This document shows, piece after piece, positions 48,470-59,200 of a stretch of 64,000 nt of DNA. Made by a program: the position numbers and the translations under genes. This DNA comes from Diaporthe sp. PMI_573 (lineage: Eukaryota > Ascomycota > Sordariomycetes > Diaporthales > Diaporthaceae): NCBI GenBank assembly GCA_021399435.1, contig JAJTUP010000024.1, forward strand, positions 806,001-870,000. The letters are read 5' to 3'. The notes beneath the pieces were generated by a model. The model ran no database searches, was not told where the DNA came from, and saw nothing but the letters and a program-made list of their open reading frames with translations. Each line of letters opens with the position of its first letter. Position 1 is the stretch's first letter.

Positions 48470-48919
48470 GTTGAAGTCTTTTGTATGGAGTATTGAAATG
48501 CAAATTACTGAGCTGCTCTTCGCTAATGACTTCGTTGAATGAGAGGAAAGGTTGAGAATTTGTCTGCTGGCGCAGGGGCTTTATCCTTGGTGATCGGTCT
48601 TGCCAAGCAATAGGACAAGACGCAAGCCAATCAAAAAGCATCATTCTCTAAAACTGGAGACTAGAAGAATTGCTGCTAGACCGTAATAGTGCATTATCGG
48701 GTAGATTCTATTGGCGTAAGAGAAAGGAAAAATCGTGGTGTTTTCGCCTACATAGGCCGTGTTCAACCAAAGGGCTCGCCATGTTTTGTGAATTAATGAA
48801 GAACAAATTTCCACTCGGTAAAAAATTCTGTATTAATAGATGCTCAGAAAAATATTTCGTTTTCTTTTCTTTTCCCTGGTTTGCTAAGTCTTTGCGAATT
48901 TACTATTCTCCATTTTGTC
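48470..48919. other. Upstream region of the P5CR gene, interrupted by pogo copy 2
   Basis: 450 bp between the P5CR start and the TA duplication of pogo copy 2. It is the likely promoter of the minus-strand P5CR gene. The transposon has displaced whatever lay further upstream, which may affect its expression. Confidence 0.5.
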
Positions 48920-48921
48920 TA

Positions 48922-49050
48922 ACGTGGTTGGACAGTCAGCCGCGCAGGACACATGCCCGCGCACTTTTGCTAACTCCGCCAACTTTAGCCAGCCCTGGTA
49001 CCCACCTAGGGCAAAGGAATTAATGAAAGTTGGCACCAATTGGTGCCAAC
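48922..49050 (+). repeat. Left terminal inverted repeat of pogo copy 2
   Basis: 129 bp, same sequence as 33797-33925, including the 22-bp palindrome at 49029-49050. Confidence 0.93.
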
Positions 49051-49241
49051 TGATTTAAATTCCTTATTTCTAATCAATTTAGTCAATTTGGAGGCATGGT
49101 GGGGTTGCAGTGCTAGTCTGAAAACTTAAAGTTTTGGTGAGCGGGTTTGTTTTTGGTGCGAATCGCGTCCCCATTTTTCGCGTCAGTCTCGCATCACTCT
49201 ACCTACTTAAATATTCAACACGCTAGAAATCAACATCCACA

Positions 49242-50924
49242 ATGCCAATCTACTCGAAAGAAGATAAAATCAAACTATCACTTCAAGCAATCGAGAATTC
49301 TAAAAAAAACCAAAAGAAACCCTTGAGTAGACGTCAGGCTGCTCGGATCTTTCATATCCCTGAATCTACTCTACGTGACAGGATGAACAACCGACCCCGG
49401 CGTGAAGAATCACGCGTCGAGAAGCATAAACTTGACCCAATTGAAGAGCAAACACTTGTTCAATATATCATTGAGCAAGATGCACGAGGATTCCCAATGC
49501 GACTTTCTGGTGTGGAAGATATGGCCAACCTCCTGCTGGCGTCGCGTGATGGCAAGCCTGTTGGCACCAGATGGGCACGACGCTTTGTGGATGCACAACC
49601 AAGCTTGAAAACAAGATTCTCTCGGCCTTACGACTACCAGAGGGCCCTCTGCGAAGATCCTGAGGTCATTGGAAACTGGTTCCGACTACTTCGCAACATG
49701 ATGGCCAAGTATGGGATCACAGATGACGATCTCTACAACTTCGACGAAACTGGCTTCATGATGGGCCAGATAACCTCAACCCTGGTTGTTACACGCTCTG
49801 ATCGGCATGGAAAGGCTAAATCTATACAGCCTGGAAACCGTGAATGGGCAACAGCTATTGAATGCATCAATGCAAAGGGCTGGTGTATCCCGCCATTCGT
49901 CATTGTCCAAGGCGCCTACCACCTTGCAAACTGGACCACAGAGTCGGGTTTTCCTGCCGATTGGGTAATCAAGCCTACTCCAAATGGATGGACGGATAAC
50001 AAGACTGGTCTAGAATGGATTCAGCACTTTAATAAGCATACAATTAAGCGAACAATGGGCAAATACCGGATGCTCATCCTGGATGGACACGAGAGCCATG
50101 TATCAGCAGAGTTCGAACAGTACTGCAAGGAAAACAACATTATCCCTATTAGCATGCCACCACATTCATCTCATCTACTCCAGCCATTGGATGTTGCATT
50201 ATTTTCGCTATTGAAGCGTGCATACGGCGATGAGATCAACCTCTTCATCCGGGCCTCCATCAACCACATCACCAAGTCCGAGTTCTTCATTGCGTTTAAG
50301 GCAGCCCACGACAAGGTCTTTACGGAAGAAAACATGAAAGCTGGGTTCAGAGGGGCTGGAATTTCTCCATGGGACCCAGATTCTGTCATTTCCAAGCTGG
50401 ATGTCCGCCTACAAACTCCAGTACAATCCCTCCCTGTGTCACCATCGAAATGGGAATCACAAACACCTTCCAATGCCCACCAGACTGTCCAGCAATCAAG
50501 TTTTATCAAGGGCAAGATCTCAGCCCATCAGGGCAGCTCCCCTACACCAATTATCCAGGCAATTGAGAAGTTTACAAAGGGTGCACAAGCAATGGCGCAT
50601 CAGATTACTCTTTTGAATGATCGGGTCCGTACCCTTGAGAAGGCTAATATTGGGCTCGCCAAGCGCCGGAGGGCCAAAAGAAGTCGGGTCCAGCTTGGAG
50701 GGGCACTTAGTATTGAGGAATCTCAGGTGATAATTGAAGAAAAACAAAAGGGGAAGCGGCCGGCTGGTGAAATGGCTGGTGGTGCTGAGGAGGCGGACCG
50801 CGGCGGACCGAGCAAACGACGATGTGGCAACTGCGGCGAGACTGGGCATAACGCAAGAACTTGTGAGAAAGATGCAGAAGAGTCTAGTCAGTCAGATTCA
50901 GAGTGTATAATAGTACATTCTTAA
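49242..50924 (+). CDS. pogo-family DDE transposase, copy 2
   Basis: 560 residues, identical in sequence to the protein at 34117-35799: two N-terminal helix-turn-helix domains, DDD catalytic triad (168, 281, 317) and a C-terminal CCHC knuckle. Two intact, identical genes indicate very recent transposition of one copy from the other or from a common source. Confidence 0.95.
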   Translation: MPIYSKEDKIKLSLQAIENSKKNQKKPLSRRQAARIFHIPESTLRDRMNNRPRREESRVEKHKLDPIEEQTLVQYIIEQDARGFPMRLSGVEDMANLLLASRDGKPVGTRWARRFVDAQPSLKTRFSRPYDYQRALCEDPEVIGNWFRLLRNMMAKYGITDDDLYNFDETGFMMGQITSTLVVTRSDRHGKAKSIQPGNREWATAIECINAKGWCIPPFVIVQGAYHLANWTTESGFPADWVIKPTPNGWTDNKTGLEWIQHFNKHTIKRTMGKYRMLILDGHESHVSAEFEQYCKENNIIPISMPPHSSHLLQPLDVALFSLLKRAYGDEINLFIRASINHITKSEFFIAFKAAHDKVFTEENMKAGFRGAGISPWDPDSVISKLDVRLQTPVQSLPVSPSKWESQTPSNAHQTVQQSSFIKGKISAHQGSSPTPIIQAIEKFTKGAQAMAHQITLLNDRVRTLEKANIGLAKRRRAKRSRVQLGGALSIEESQVIIEEKQKGKRPAGEMAGGAEEADRGGPSKRRCGNCGETGHNARTCEKDAEESSQSDSECIIVHS

Positions 50925-51117
50925 GCGGACCGCGTCGGACCGCCAAAATAGTTGATTTGGCTGGTGTAGATTGAGGTTGATTCTGCATGGTTGAAATGCT
51001 CCATTTTGGTGGGGAAGCCGATTTTCCCACCAAAAGTCGGCCACTTTAGACTGGCACTGCAGCCACGCTAACGTCTCTAAATTGACTAAGTCGATTGAAA
51101 TTGAGCAATTGAGACCA

Positions 51118-51246
51118 GTTGGCACCAATTGGTGCCAACTTTTATTGATTCTATTGCACTAGGTGGGTGCCAGGGCTGGCTAAAGTTGGCGGAGTTAGCA
51201 AAAGTGCGCGGGCATGTGTCCTGCGCGGCTGACTGTCCAACCACGT
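51118..51246 (-). repeat. Right terminal inverted repeat of pogo copy 2
   Basis: 129 bp, same as 35993-36121. It carries the same six differences from the left end as copy 1, so the asymmetry predates duplication. Confidence 0.93.
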
Positions 51247-51280
51247 TATTCCATTCTTGCAACAATTCTTCGAACATAAA

Positions 51281-52463
51281 TCAGTACGCCGACAACAGTC
51301 TCGACTTGTGATACTCAATCGCCGTCATGTCCTCAAAGAGCTGCTCGCCTGTCTGTGCGGTAAACTCCTTGAGAGGTCCGACCGAGGCATTCCGGTCGGC
51401 CTTGGTGAAGTAGGCAATCGAATACCTCTCCGGCAGCATCCCCGTTTCCTGGTCCTCCATCTCCAACGGCAAGCTCACACGGTGGAGGCCGGCAGCGATG
51501 ACGGAGTTGCTCCAGCGCTGGAGAGTCTCGCTCACGTTGAGTATGATCTCGGACGGCCTGCCGCAGGGCACCCTCTCGAACGTGCCGGGCTGCTCCCTGT
51601 TGCCAAACTCGAGCCCGCCAACACTGTCCTGGAACAGTAAGGTGATGACGCCGAGGTCAAAGTGAGGCCAGATCCGGCCAACGGCGCCGGCTTTTATCTC
51701 AGCCACGCTGACGGGCGGGTAGTGGTTGAAGCGGAACTCGCTCGCATTGTTTTCGTGCGTGCACTTGTCGGTGAAGGATCCTCGGGGGATCCCCGACGCC
51801 GTTTCCAAAGCTTCCAGGACCGTGTGGCTGACACCTTCCAGCTTGTTGTATGCGCTCTCCATCATCGACCGGAAGCCCGGCAGTACGGAGTCTTCTGGCC
51901 AGATATTCTGAAACTCTTTGTCAAGGGCACTTCCTTGATCCCAATGTTCCTGTACAGTTCTGTAAGCTGACGTTGTCTCTCGTAATGTGAGACAGGTGTT
52001 ACACTACTCACCCTAGCATCGCTGAGCTTCTCCTTCATCTCGGTCTTCAAGAGGCCCTTGCGGTAGAGACTCGCGGTGTTCTCTTGGCCGACCCTGCTCC
52101 AGCCACGTTGCGGGTTGGGTCCACCCTGATGGGCAACCGTCTGCTTTACATCGTCTGGAAGTTCAAAGAACTTTTTGCTCTGCATCCATTCCAGTTAGTC
52201 AGAACTCTGTATGATTCGGTGAAAGCCCAGAAGAATTTTGAATAAATCTCATTTCCTGATTTTGCTTCGAAAATGTTCTGAATACTGTCAGGTGAACTCA
52301 CCAACTTAAACAGCTCCTCAACCTCCTCATCAGAGACTCCATGGTTGGTGAGCTTTGCATACCCACAACTCGTCAGTGATTGCAGTAGCAGACCAGCTGC
52401 TGCATCACGTTGAGCTGCAGTGCCTGCAGTGAGGTGCGAGATGTCTATGCTAGCAGGAGCCAT
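51281..52463 (-). CDS. IPNS-like Fe(II)/2-oxoglutarate oxygenase
   Basis: Three exons, 52463-52302, 52179-52012 and 51949-51281 (introns of 122 and 62 bp, the first with a perfect ACTAAC branch), encode 332 residues. The DIOX_N domain includes LTNHGVSDEEVEELF and SKKFFELPDDVK. Splicing restores EHWDQGSALDKEFQNIWPED. The catalytic half has HxD in IWPHFDLGVITLLFQD, the distal His in AGLHRV and the RxS co-substrate motif in LPERYSIAYF. The family is that of isopenicillin N synthase-like dioxygenases common in fungal clusters. Some members hydroxylate free leucine at C5 on the way to 4-methylproline. With a P5CR gene close by, that role is plausible here but unproven. Divergent from the NRPS gene. 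Its 3' end is almost touched by pogo copy 2. Confidence 0.92.
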
Positions 52464-53291
52464 GGATTTTTCTTGGGTAATTTTCCGTCCCTTGGCAATT
52501 GATGTGGCTTGGTATTCCAGTTCGATTTGTTTCTTCCCAAATACTTTCTACAATACCGGGTCCCTAATAGTCTGCCCGTTTAATAAATGACCCAAAAGAA
52601 GGCATCTACTACGATGTGGGCACACAGTGCTTAGTTCCGAATGATACATCAAGCATCCAGACCCAGAGGTATCCACCCCGGCCTGCACATAAGCAATAGC
52701 GCGGCAACTTAGATTCCAAAGGATTGTACCCTGGACGTCGGTGTCCGGCGGCTTTGGCTCCCCTGCTCCGAAACGAAACTCCTGACGCTGACGTAGGATG
52801 CATGGACCCTGAGACTTTGCAGAGATCTCCACCGCCTGCTGCTAGGGAAGGATCCCGCCCTAGTCAGTCGCCCCGGCTCTTCTGTGTAACCATCCGGGAT
52901 CCTTGTCATTTGTGAGAATCTACAACTCGTTTATAGACTATCATGTATAGAGGAATATTCAGAAAAGGGGAATATAGAAACATGCATTAGTGATCAGGTC
53001 ATCCTACACGGTGAGACCGAACTTAGCTTTCAGCTGAATTATTTGGTGGTGTCCTCGGATTTGCCTCGTCCCTGGCTGTAGACCTTGGAATAATTTTTCA
53101 AAAACGTCAGTGTACGAGCAAGTTGTACATTCGTTGTCATCGCGACTTGTCCAAGCATCGCATCCCAGGAGCACTCCGCCATCCAAAGCTACTTTTCACC
53201 AGGTCTTCTTGTGAAGATACGGGGCATTGCTTGTATTCGCACCTTCTTTTTCCCCCAGTGTGTCAAACATTGGTTTTTTGACCCTGACACA
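52464..53291. promoter_or_regulatory. Divergent promoter between oxygenase and NRPS genes
   Basis: 828 bp separating opposite start codons, probably co-regulating both genes. A frame upstream of the NRPS start (from 53211, beginning at a GTG) is in phase, but the first ATG is 53292. No transcription-factor site can be named with confidence. Confidence 0.6.
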
Positions 53292-56200
53292 ATGGGTGAC
53301 TTTGGGATATCAAACACAAGCCCAGAGCTGTGGACGGGCATCAGCGCTGCTGACTCTGCGCTGATAGCACAATGGAATGACAGAGAGGATGTGCTCGAAG
53401 ATTGCTGCGTCCATGATATTGTCGAAAGACGGGCTCGGTCGACACCAAATGCTCTGGCAATCAGCGCCTGGGATGGGCGTATGACATACGCCGAACTCGA
53501 CCGCTTCTCTTCACAGTTCACAACTCGTCTGATCGAGGCTGGAGTGCAGCCCCAGGAGTTTGTGCTCTTTCTCCACGAGAAATGTCGATGGGCACCGGTC
53601 GTTATCACCGCTATTCTCAAGGCCGGTAAGAAGTAAAATGATAACTCTGATCAGATTCAAATTTGACTGACATCAAAAACACAGGCGCTATATGTGTGCC
53701 TCTGGATCCCAGCAATGCCAGCAAAAGGCTTGAAACCGTCCTCGATGACACAAAGGCACGCTTTGCCGTCACTAGTTCCTCCCTCGCCGACGTCCTGAGT
53801 GGCGTCAGCGTGGAGACAATCGTGGCAGACCCAACTTTGATGGTCAAAGGAGAGTTCTCACGGCCTCCTCCACGCGCGGCACCTAGCGATGCCGCCTTCC
53901 TCATGTACTCCAGTGGTTCGACTGGAAGGCCGAAAGGCATTGTGCAAGAGCACGGATCGTTGTGTTTCAGTATCCGCCATCACAGCTGGGCGATGGGCAT
54001 TCGACCGCACTCTCGCACCCTACAGTTTGCCGCCTTTACTTTTGACACGAGTATGGGTGACATGTTTGGGACCTTCATGCAGGGTGCTGTGCTTTGTGTC
54101 TGCTCAGACTGGGATAGGCTCAATGATTTGACTGCTAGCATACAATCACTAGAAGCCAACTATGCCTGTTTGACCCCAACAGTGGTTCAACAGCTGGATC
54201 CGCTTGAAGTTCCCAGCCTGCGAACTCTTGTTGTTGGTGGAGAGGCCATGCCAGCGGCTTTGGTGGAGAAATGGGCCGACAAACTCGACCTCATCAATGT
54301 TTATGGCATCACAGAATGCTTGGTGTGGACTTTTACCACAAAGCCACTGAAGACTTTCTCCCGGAGTATCGGCCGCCCATCCTGCGGAAGAGTGTGGATT
54401 GTGGATGTCGACGACCCCGAAAAGCTTCTGCCCGTCGGAGCTGTTGGTGAACTCCTCATCGAAGGGCCGAATATTGCAAGGGAATACCTCAACGACCCCG
54501 AGAAGACGGCCAAGGCCTTCATCGCTCCTCCCAACTGGCTCAAGCAGCTCAGGCCGTTTCCTGTGCCTGGTGGGAAAGTCTACCGGACTGGCGATCTCGT
54601 CAGATACGGAGAAGACGGAGCCATAGACTTCATGGGCCGGAAGGACACGCAAGTCAAGCTCAACGGGCAGCGCGTCGAGCTTGGCGAAATAGAATACCGG
54701 ATGACTCAGTGTCTACCTGTGGGGACACAGGTCGCCGCTCTTGTTGTTCCAGAGTCTTTGAGTTCACAATCAACGCTCATTGGGAGTATTTGCAACGTTC
54801 CCGGAACATCAGATGACCAGTGCTCCGTGGACGAAGAAGAGTCGAGTCGGGCCTTCACAGAACTGGCTGAACAGCTCCGAAAGGACTTGTCGACAACTCT
54901 GCCGGAGCTTCTTATACCGACCGCTTTCATGCCTGTCAGGAAGATGCCACTGACGGTCTCGGGCAAACTGGACAGACTTCAGCTGAAGAGAGATGCCACG
55001 GAATGGCTTCAAAAATATCAACAGGAATACTCTTCCCTCCACTCCGTCACCAAAAGGCCGTCTACCGACTCAGAAAAACAACTCGCAGCGCTCTGGTCGG
55101 ATATATTTGGCATAGATGAACATCTTATTGGCTTGGATCACGAATTCGTCCGCCTCGGAGGAGACTCTGCGCAAGCCATGAGGCTCGTCAGCAAAGCGCG
55201 CAAGCTCGGCTTCGGCCTGAGCGTGGCGCAGGTGCTCCATCACCAGCGCCTAAGCGACATGGCTGCGGCCATGCAGGTCCTTGATCAAAATCACGAGCGC
55301 GGAGCCGTGTCTCCTTTCGAGCTTGTGGGCGATCCCGCTGCGGTGCGCAGGGCAGCCGCCCGACAGTGCAACGTCCCGGAGGCTGCTGTTCAGGATGCAT
55401 ATACTTGCACGCCACTGCAGCAAGGTCTCTTGGCACTCTCACTTGCTAACCCAGGGTCATATATGGCTCGGAAAGCCTTTGAGGTACCAGATGGTGTATC
55501 ACTCGAGGCATTCGCGGCGGCTTGGGCACAGGTCTACCGCCGCTTCGATATTTTACGGACCAGAATCATAGAGAGTGGCGATGGATTGGTTCAGGTGGTG
55601 ATCGAGGAAGACATTGCCTGGGACCAGGGCACTGATCTCGATCACTACCTACGAGAAGATAGAACCCGTGCTGTGTCATTGGGAGCGCAACTCAACAGGT
55701 TTGCCATGATACAAAGTGGCAAGGCTCACGACCCAGCCAGGATTGTCTGGATATCACACCACTGCACTTACGACGGATGGTCAGAAAACTTGATCCTGCA
55801 AGAAGTCAATCGAATATGTCTTGGCGAGAAACAACGGCATCACGAGAACTTCAATATCTTCGCCAAATATCTACAGCACAAGGACCACTCGGTTTCAGAA
55901 AAGTACTGGAAAGATCAACTGGCCGGCGCCGAAGCACCATCGTTTCCAGTCCGCGCTGATGCCTCAAGAGTACCTCAGCATGCACAAAGTACAAGAAAGA
56001 CCGTGCAGCTGAAACCCAGAGACTCCTTCACGGCCTCAACTATCGTTCGATCAGCACTCGCCATCCTCAATACCAGGTACACCAACACGGATGAGGCGCT
56101 GTACGGCGCTGTTATGTCTGGACGCAATGCAGAAGTCGATGGCATTGACACAGTCGTTGGTCCAACGATCTCCACCATGCCGATCCGAATACAGGTTGAC

Positions 56201-59200
56201 AGCCAAAGTGGCGTTCAGCAATTTTTGGATCAGGTGCAGAAGCAGTCAATAGCAATGATCCCCCACGAGACATTCGGCCTGCAAAGTATTCGCCGTCTTG
56301 GAAAGGAAGCCGAGGGTTCTTGCAATTTCCAATGCTTGCTGATTGTTCAGGCTGCGGAAGATAACTCCGAGGCGATCAACGTTGCTTACGAAGAGGCGAC
56401 CGACGCAGACCAGTATCCTTTGACCATCGACTGTAGGCTGGGAACCGGCGAGGTATTCATTGAGGCGTTCTTCGACCCAGGTGTGCTGGACGAATTGTCC
56501 GTTCGGAGGATGCTCGTGCAATTCGACTGCATCGTCCAGCAACTTTTGACTGCAAATGCTGATCAGCGGATTGAGGACATCAATCCTGCTGGCCCCGAAG
56601 ACCTGTCCTTGATATGGAAGTGGAACGCTGACTATCCTCACGCCATCAACCGTTGTGTGCATCAAATTGTGGAGGACAGCTGCAGACTCACTCCCAAGAA
56701 GCAGGCCATCTGTTCCTGGGACGGCGACTTCACCTATGAGGAGCTGGACGCCCTCGCCAACACGCTCGCAACGCAATTAAAAGAGCTAGCGATCGGTCCA
56801 GAGGTCCTCGTGCCTGTCTGTTTTGAGAGGAGCAAGTGGGCTGCGGTTTCAGTCTTGGCCATCAACAAAGCCGGAGGTGCCTTCGTTTTGTTGAACCCGA
56901 CTCAGCCTGTGGACAGACTGCGCAGCATCATCACCCAAACAAACTCACAGGTGATTCTGAGCTCCCGAGAGTGTAATGAACTCTCGCAACAGCTGCTTCC
57001 AAACGTCCTCGTTGTCGAAGACAGCTTGACGAAACCGCAGCACAAGAACGGGCCTTCAAATCAGGCCTTGTCCGCACCTTGCCGCCACAACCCTGATGCG
57101 CTGATGTACGTGGTATTCACGAGCGGGACCACGGGCACCCCCAAAGGTATCATGGTGGAGAATCGCTCATTCTGCACCTACATTGAGGCTCTGGCACGGA
57201 TGACCGGCGCCAAGTCCTCGTGGCGAGGTCTCGTGTCTTCGGCATACAGCTTTGACTCCAGTCTTGAAGAGATGCTGATGCCCCTGATGATTGGTGGCAC
57301 GACTTGCATGCCTTCTCAGCACGAGATCTCAAACGATTTGACTGGGGCAATGAACCGCATGGGCGTGCACTGGGGCGTCTTTACCCCCTCGCTGGCACGG
57401 CTGGTCAACCCCAGGGAGCTGACAACAATGACGGACATCTACATTGGGGGTGAGCAGATGACCGATGAGATCGTGAATACGTACGGCAGCTGTCTACGCT
57501 TGACAAACACGTATGGTCCATCCGAATGCTGCCCAACTGGGTGCGTGTCATCCACGCCTGAGCTATATGGCGGTCATATCGGACGCGGAGTTGCGTGCCG
57601 CACCTGGGTGGTGGACCCTACCAACCATGAACGCTTGATGCCTGTCGGATGTGTTGGCGAACTCCTACTCGACGGCCCGAATGTCGGTCGGGGTTATCTT
57701 CACGATGAGGAGAAGACCAGGAAGGCTTTCATCAACCCTCCATCTTGGCAATTGGCGGTCGAGACACCGCCGGTGTCAAATGGTGTGATTCACTACCCTC
57801 GAAGATTGTACAAGACTGGAGACCTTGTGCGGTACTGCTCTAATGGCACTCTGGAATACCTGGGTAGAAAGGACCAGCAGATCAAGCTCTATGGTCAACG
57901 TATCGAGCTGTCGGAGATCGAACTCCATATACAGACGTGTTTGGCCGAAGCTGCGGATGTTGTTGTGGACGTTGCCACTCGCGATCCTGAATCAAATCAA
58001 CAATTGCTAGCAGCTTTCCTTGCATTCAAGAAGGACCGAAATGATTCCTCTAGCGATTCACTCACCTCGTCTGCTGCAAATGAGGCACGCATCGTCGCGC
58101 TCCGACAAGCCCTTTCCAACAGGATTCCTTCATACATGGTGCCCTCACTTTACCTTGAGTGCACCAAGATACCCTTGACGAGTTCAGACAAAATCGACCG
58201 AAGATCTCTCAAGCAAATGGTCTTGGATTTGTCTGAAGAGGAATACCTTCTTGCCACTGGCATGACATCCGAAAAGAGAATTCCTGGCACCAGTGCCGAG
58301 GTTTTCCTCCAGAGACTCTGGGCAGATATCTTGAGGATCAATCCAGATCATATAGGTATGTCTCAGAGATAAAGGCCACTGATTCAGATTTCTCTAACAA
58401 TTGCTACAGGTTTAGATGATGAGTTCAACCGGATGGGAGGTGATTCCATTCAGGCCATGAGACTTGCAGCGTCGGCTCGACAGCAGGGCTGGAGTCTGAC
58501 TGTCGCCTCCATCACGAAATATCCATCCCTCGAGCAGATGTCTCTGCAGCTGGTCCACAACGAGGACGCAGAAATTGCCCCACCAAAGCCATTCAGCCTG
58601 CTGGACCAGAATATCGACCTGACTGCCCTGCTGACAGAGGCGGCCGAGCTTTGTAGCATTGATGAAGCCCTGATCGAAGACATCTATCCGTGTTCAAATC
58701 TCCAGGAGGGTCTCATGGCCCTATCACTCAAGAATCCTGGTGCTTACGTTGTTAACGACAGGTTCGAGATCCCCGAGGGCATGGATCTGTCACTTCTGGA
58801 GAGGGCATGCAGCGCAGTGGTCGAAAGAAACCCGATCCTGCGAACGCGAATTGTGCATGCTGGACACACGCCAGGCCTGTTACAGGTGGTCATGAAGCAT
58901 GATTTTCACTGGAACGCTGCCTCTCACTCTTCTGCGAAACTGGGTCTGGGTGATTCTCTCTGCCGCTTCGAGACATCATACGATGGCCAGTCATCCAAGC
59001 GCATTCTGACATGGACTCTGCATCATGCTCTTTATGATGGTTGGTCCATGTCACTGCTGCAAAAGCAGCTAGAAGATTTCTGTAACGGGCACGAGACAAG
59101 CACTACCGTCCCATACAGCTGCTTCATCCAGTATGCCAAGTCTCTACCTGCAGAGGCCGTCCGCAACTTCTGGAGCCATAGGCTTTCTGGTCCTCCGCCG

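Larger units (their letters stand above)
48922..51246 (+). mobile_element. pogo-type Tc1/mariner transposon, copy 2 (intact)
   Basis: 2325 bp with TA duplications at 48920-48921 and 51247-51248. Same orientation as copy 1 and no difference seen by eye over the whole length. It sits inside the cluster, between P5CR and the IPNS-like oxygenase gene, ending 34 bp after the latter's stop codon and so within its probable 3' UTR. Confidence 0.95.

Noticed and set aside
53211..53291. N-terminal extension of the NRPS in phase with its start
   Set aside because: It would need a GTG start. The ATG at 53292 is the first in frame and begins a normal NRPS N-terminus.
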